From Pseudomonadota bacterium (GTDB lineage Bacteria; Chloroflexota; UBA6077; JAJPHF01), in NCBI GenBank assembly GCA_021325365.1, contig JAJPHF010000147.1, forward strand, positions 4,076-68,075: a stretch of DNA of 64,000 nt, in the 5' to 3' direction. The first letter of the stretch is position 1; the number at the start of each line of letters is the position of its first letter. The notes beneath the pieces were generated by a model, which was not told the DNA's origin, did not search any database, and saw only the letters and a program-made list of their open reading frames with translations. A program made the translations under genes and the position numbers. Shown here piece after piece: positions 61,333 through 64,000 of this stretch.

Positions 61333-62712
61333 ATGACGTACAGCGAGCCGGACGGCGATGCGCAGGACACCAGTCAGGGCGCAGAAGAGGGCATGGAAGG
61401 GCTGCTCGACAGCCACGCTCCAGGCTACGGCAATCTGCGCCGCGGGGATGTGGTGGACGGCATCGTCGTGCGGGTGGACCGCGATGAAGTCCTCGTCGAC
61501 ATCGGCGTAAAGTCGGAAGCGATTGTCCCCGCCCACGAGACCGGCGCGCCCTACGGCGATCCCACCCGGCTCCTGAAGGTCGGCGACCAGGTAGTGGCCT
61601 CGGTCATCCAGCCCGAGGATGCCGAGGGGCACGTCATCCTCTCGCTGACGAAGGCCCAGGCCGAACGCGGCTGGCGGCTTCTCCAGAAGGTGTTCGAGGA
61701 CGGAGAGACCATCGAGGCCGACGTTGTCGAGCACAACAAGGGCGGCCTGATCGTCAACGTCCACGGCGTGCGCGGCTTCGTGCCGCTCTCCCAGATCGTC
61801 GACCTGCGGCGCGCCGGCGCGCCGGAAGAGCCGATCGAGAACCGTCTGGCCACGATGCACAACCGCCACCTGCTGCTCAAAGTCATCGAGATGAACCGCC
61901 GGCGCAACCGGCTGATTCTCTCCGAACGAGCGGCCGTGCAGGAGCGTCGGGCGCGCGAGAAGGAGCGCCTGCTCAGCGAGCTGCAAGAGGGCGAGACGCG
62001 GCGCGGCGTCGTCACCAGCTTGTGCGACTTCGGCGCTTTCGTGGACCTGGGCGGCGCCGACGGGCTGATCCATCTCTCGGAGCTGTCCTGGGGCCAGGTG
62101 ACCCACCCCAGCCAGGTGCTGAAGGTGGGCGAGGAAGTCGACGTCTACGTGGTCGGTGTGGACCGCGAGAAGAAGAAGATCGCGTTGAGCCTGAAGCGCC
62201 TGCAGGCGGAGCCCTGGACGCGCGTGCAGGAGCACTATCAAATCGGCCAGGTAGTGACAGGGCGCATCACCAAGCTAGCGCCGTTCGGCGCGTTTGCAGA
62301 GATCGACGAAGGGGTCGAAGGGCTCATCCACATCTCGGAGCTCGCCGACGAGCGCATCACGCACCCGAAGAGCGTGATCAAGGAAGGCGACGTGGTGCCG
62401 CTGCGGATCATCCGGATCGACGCCGCGCGTCATCGTCTGGGCTTGAGCCTGCGTCAGGCGCAGGAGGAGGAGCAGGAGGAGATCCCGTCGGTCTACTCCC
62501 AGGGCCCCCAGAGCGGCACGACGCTCGGGGACATGGCCACGGGCCTGCAAGGGCTGAGCGAAGCCTACGCGGCGCGGGAAGCGGCGGCCGCCAATACCGG
62601 CGCGGCGCTCCCCGACCACCCCGAGGGCTCCCCGCCCGAGCCGCCGGCCGACGCGACCTCCCCCCAGAGCGGTGCGGAGCCAAACCCGCACGCGCACGTC
62701 CAAGCTCAGTAG
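61333..62712 (+). CDS. rpsA: 30S ribosomal protein S1-like, four S1 domains
   Basis: 459 residues with four S1 RNA-binding domains at about 36-107, 120-190, 208-277 and 293-362. The third and fourth are canonical (GVVTSLCDFGAFVDLGGADGLIHLSEL, GRITKLAPFGAFAEIDEGVEGLIHISEL; each split at landmarks). Four domains fit the Gram-positive/Chloroflexota form rather than the six of E. coli. The C-terminal 85 residues are Glu/Pro/Ala-rich and disordered. Recruits structured mRNAs to the ribosome. Confidence 0.93.
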   Translation: MTYSEPDGDAQDTSQGAEEGMEGLLDSHAPGYGNLRRGDVVDGIVVRVDRDEVLVDIGVKSEAIVPAHETGAPYGDPTRLLKVGDQVVASVIQPEDAEGHVILSLTKAQAERGWRLLQKVFEDGETIEADVVEHNKGGLIVNVHGVRGFVPLSQIVDLRRAGAPEEPIENRLATMHNRHLLLKVIEMNRRRNRLILSERAAVQERRAREKERLLSELQEGETRRGVVTSLCDFGAFVDLGGADGLIHLSELSWGQVTHPSQVLKVGEEVDVYVVGVDREKKKIALSLKRLQAEPWTRVQEHYQIGQVVTGRITKLAPFGAFAEIDEGVEGLIHISELADERITHPKSVIKEGDVVPLRIIRIDAARHRLGLSLRQAQEEEQEEIPSVYSQGPQSGTTLGDMATGLQGLSEAYAAREAAAANTGAALPDHPEGSPPEPPADATSPQSGAEPNPHAHVQAQ

Positions 62713-62878
62713 CGCCATCCATCGCGGGTGGTCCATCGCGCGGGGACAGGAACACCGCGGAGTCCCGCGTTGCTCCGTCGCCGCGCTGGCCTGTAGTGAC
62801 GGGGGGCAGGAGCCGCCGAACGCCTTCGTCGCCTTTCCGGACCGACGGCAACGGAGGCTATTATTCCCAGCGTCGGGG

Positions 62879-62928
62879 TATAATGACAGCAGTAGTTCCC
62901 TCGTCGCACCCGGGTGTAGCACCGGGTG
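62879..62928 (+). promoter_or_regulatory. -10 element and leader hairpin before clpC
   Basis: TATAAT at 62879-62884 without a good -35, then CACCCGG (62907-62913), 8-nt loop, CCGGGTG (62922-62928). No CtsR heptad pair or CIRCE element visible, so heat control, if any, uses another route. Confidence 0.5.
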
Positions 62929-62975
62929 GGGATTGAAACAAACCCTCGTGAGCCTGAGCAGCGGAGAGTCTCATC

Positions 62976-64000
62976 ATGCCTGATCGCTTTGACAAATTTA
63001 CGGAACGCGCCCGCAAGGTGCTGCAGCTGGCCCAGGAAGAGGCGCAGCGCTTCAATCACAACTACATCGGTACGGAGCATCTGCTCCTCGGGCTCGTCCG
63101 TGAGGGCGAGGGCGTGGCAGCAAAGGTTCTCGCCAACCTGGGCGTGGACCTGAACAAGGTGCGCAGCGCGGTCGAGTTCATCATCGGCCGTGGCGACCGC
63201 ACGGTCACCGGCGACATCGGGCTGACGCCCCGCGCCAAGAAGGTGATCGAGCTGTCGGTGGACGAGGCGCGGCGCCTCAACCATCATTACATTGGTACCG
63301 AACATTTGCTGCTCGGGCTGGTTCGTGAGGGCGAGGGGATCGCGGCAGGCGTACTGGAGAGCCTTGGCGTCTCGCTAGACAAGGTGCGCAACCAGGTCAT
63401 CTACGTCCTCAACCAGTCGGCGGCGTACTCGCAGCAGGAGTCGCGGCATTCCAGCAAGACGCCGGTCATCGACCAGCTCGGTATGGACCTGACGGCCGCG
63501 GCGCGGGCGAACAAGCTGGACCCGTGCATCGGCCGCGAGCGCGAGATCGAACGCGTGATCCAGATCCTCTCCCGCCGCACGAAGAACAACCCCGCCCTGA
63601 TCGGCGAGCCGGGTGTCGGCAAGACGGCCATCGTCGAGGGCCTGGCGCAGCGCATCTCGGCCGGCGACGTGCCCGAGACGCTGATGGGCAAGCGACTGCT
63701 GACGCTCGACATCGGCTCGCTGGTGGCGGGCACGAAGTACCGCGGCGAGTTCGAGGAGCGCCTCAAGAAGATCATCGAAGAGGTGAAGAACTCGGGCAAC
63801 TGTGTGCTGTTCATCGACGAGCTGCACACCCTCGTCGGCGCGGGTGCGGCCGAGGGCGCCGTGGATGCGGCGAACATCCTCAAGCCATCCCTCGCTCGCG
63901 GCGAGCTGCAGACGATCGGCGCCACGACGCTCGACGAGTACCGCAAGTACATCGAGCGCGACGCGGCGCTGGAGCGGCGCTTCCAGCCGGTGCTGGTCGA
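62976..64000 (+). CDS. clpC: ClpC-type AAA+ unfoldase, 3' truncated by window
   Basis: ATG 62976 with GGAGAG at 8 nt; 341 codons to the window edge, no stop. Two Clp-N repeats ([27 protein letters not shown] and [27 protein letters not shown], split at landmarks), a short linker, and the first AAA module: [14 protein letters not shown], Walker [18 protein letters not shown], Walker [16 protein letters not shown]. Partner of ClpP in protein quality control. No ctsR, mcsA or mcsB precedes it, unlike in Firmicutes. Confidence 0.93.
   Translation, partial: MPDRFDKFTERARKVLQLAQEEAQRFNHNYIGTEHLLLGLVREGEGVAAKVLANLGVDLNKVRSAVEFIIGRGDRTVTGDIGLTPRAKKVIELSVDEARRLNHHYIGTEHLLLGLVREGEGIAAGVLESLGVSLDKVRNQVIYVLNQSAAYSQQESRHSSKTPVIDQLGMDLTAAARANKLDPCIGREREIERVIQILSRRTKNNPALIGEPGVGKTAIVEGLAQRISAGDVPETLMGKRLLTLDIGSLVAGTKYRGEFEERLKKIIEEVKNSGNCVLFIDELHTLVGAGAAEGAVDAANILKPSLARGELQTIGATTLDEYRKYIERDAALERRFQPVLV

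Overview
The window is very GC-rich bacterial chromosome with about 60 protein genes and no rRNA, tRNA or CRISPR array that I could recognise. Gene starts mostly carry GGAGG-type ribosome binding sites, there are many lipoproteins with lipoboxes, many proteins have Pro/Ala/Gly-rich tails, and nothing specific to an outer membrane is visible. Together with the housekeeping blocks (rpsP-khpA-rimM-recO-dnaX-ybaB-recR-rpsA-clpC) this best fits a member of the Chloroflexota (Thermomicrobia-like or a related soil lineage). That placement is inference; no marker phylogeny could be run.

Layout. 1-10 kb: a LuxR-type response regulator, a secreted alpha/beta hydrolase, small lipoproteins and SH3 proteins, an M16-like peptidase, a cell-wall amidase, a dienelactone-hydrolase-like protein and a beta-propeller lipoprotein. 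10-15 kb: a magnesium/divalent-metal block (soluble PRC-MgtE_N-CBS protein, MgtE, atypical NRAMP) read on the minus strand behind a structured leader. 15-17 kb: an RNase Z-like hydrolase and YchF. 17-21 kb: a compact module of a Gly/Ser-repeat anchored protein, two unknown proteins, a GSP_synth-type ATP-grasp ligase and DUF350 membrane proteins; this is the strongest candidate for a poorly described system. 22-33 kb: a NicX/M29-like enzyme, ABC transporter parts of the NMT1 and Fe(III) types, an AAA ATPase, a single-domain response regulator, tandem paralogous binding proteins and an ornithine-cyclodeaminase-like enzyme. 34-39 kb: a complete branched-chain-amino-acid-type ABC operon. 39-48 kb: a secreted C39-like protease, then an operon of a giant HlyD/MacA-like adaptor, an ABC ATPase, a DUF5666 protein, a response regulator and a histidine kinase. 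48-53 kb: an MFS exporter, a split chromate transporter and a guaB gene with an apparent frameshift. 53-64 kb: the housekeeping block with RpoD, S16, KhpA, RimM, RecO, DnaX, YbaB, RecR, S1 and the start of ClpC.

Spacers carry two families of palindromic repeats. One has a CTCTCCCCCTGGGAGAGGG core and occurs in four clusters; the other occurs twice. TCAGCAC-type heptamer repeats lie between or inside the recombination genes. Several coding starts given here differ from the longest open frame because a lipobox, signal peptide or ribosome binding site fixes a later start. Two real genes lie outside long closed frames: a 59-residue zinc-ribbon protein at 53845 and clpC, which runs off the right edge.
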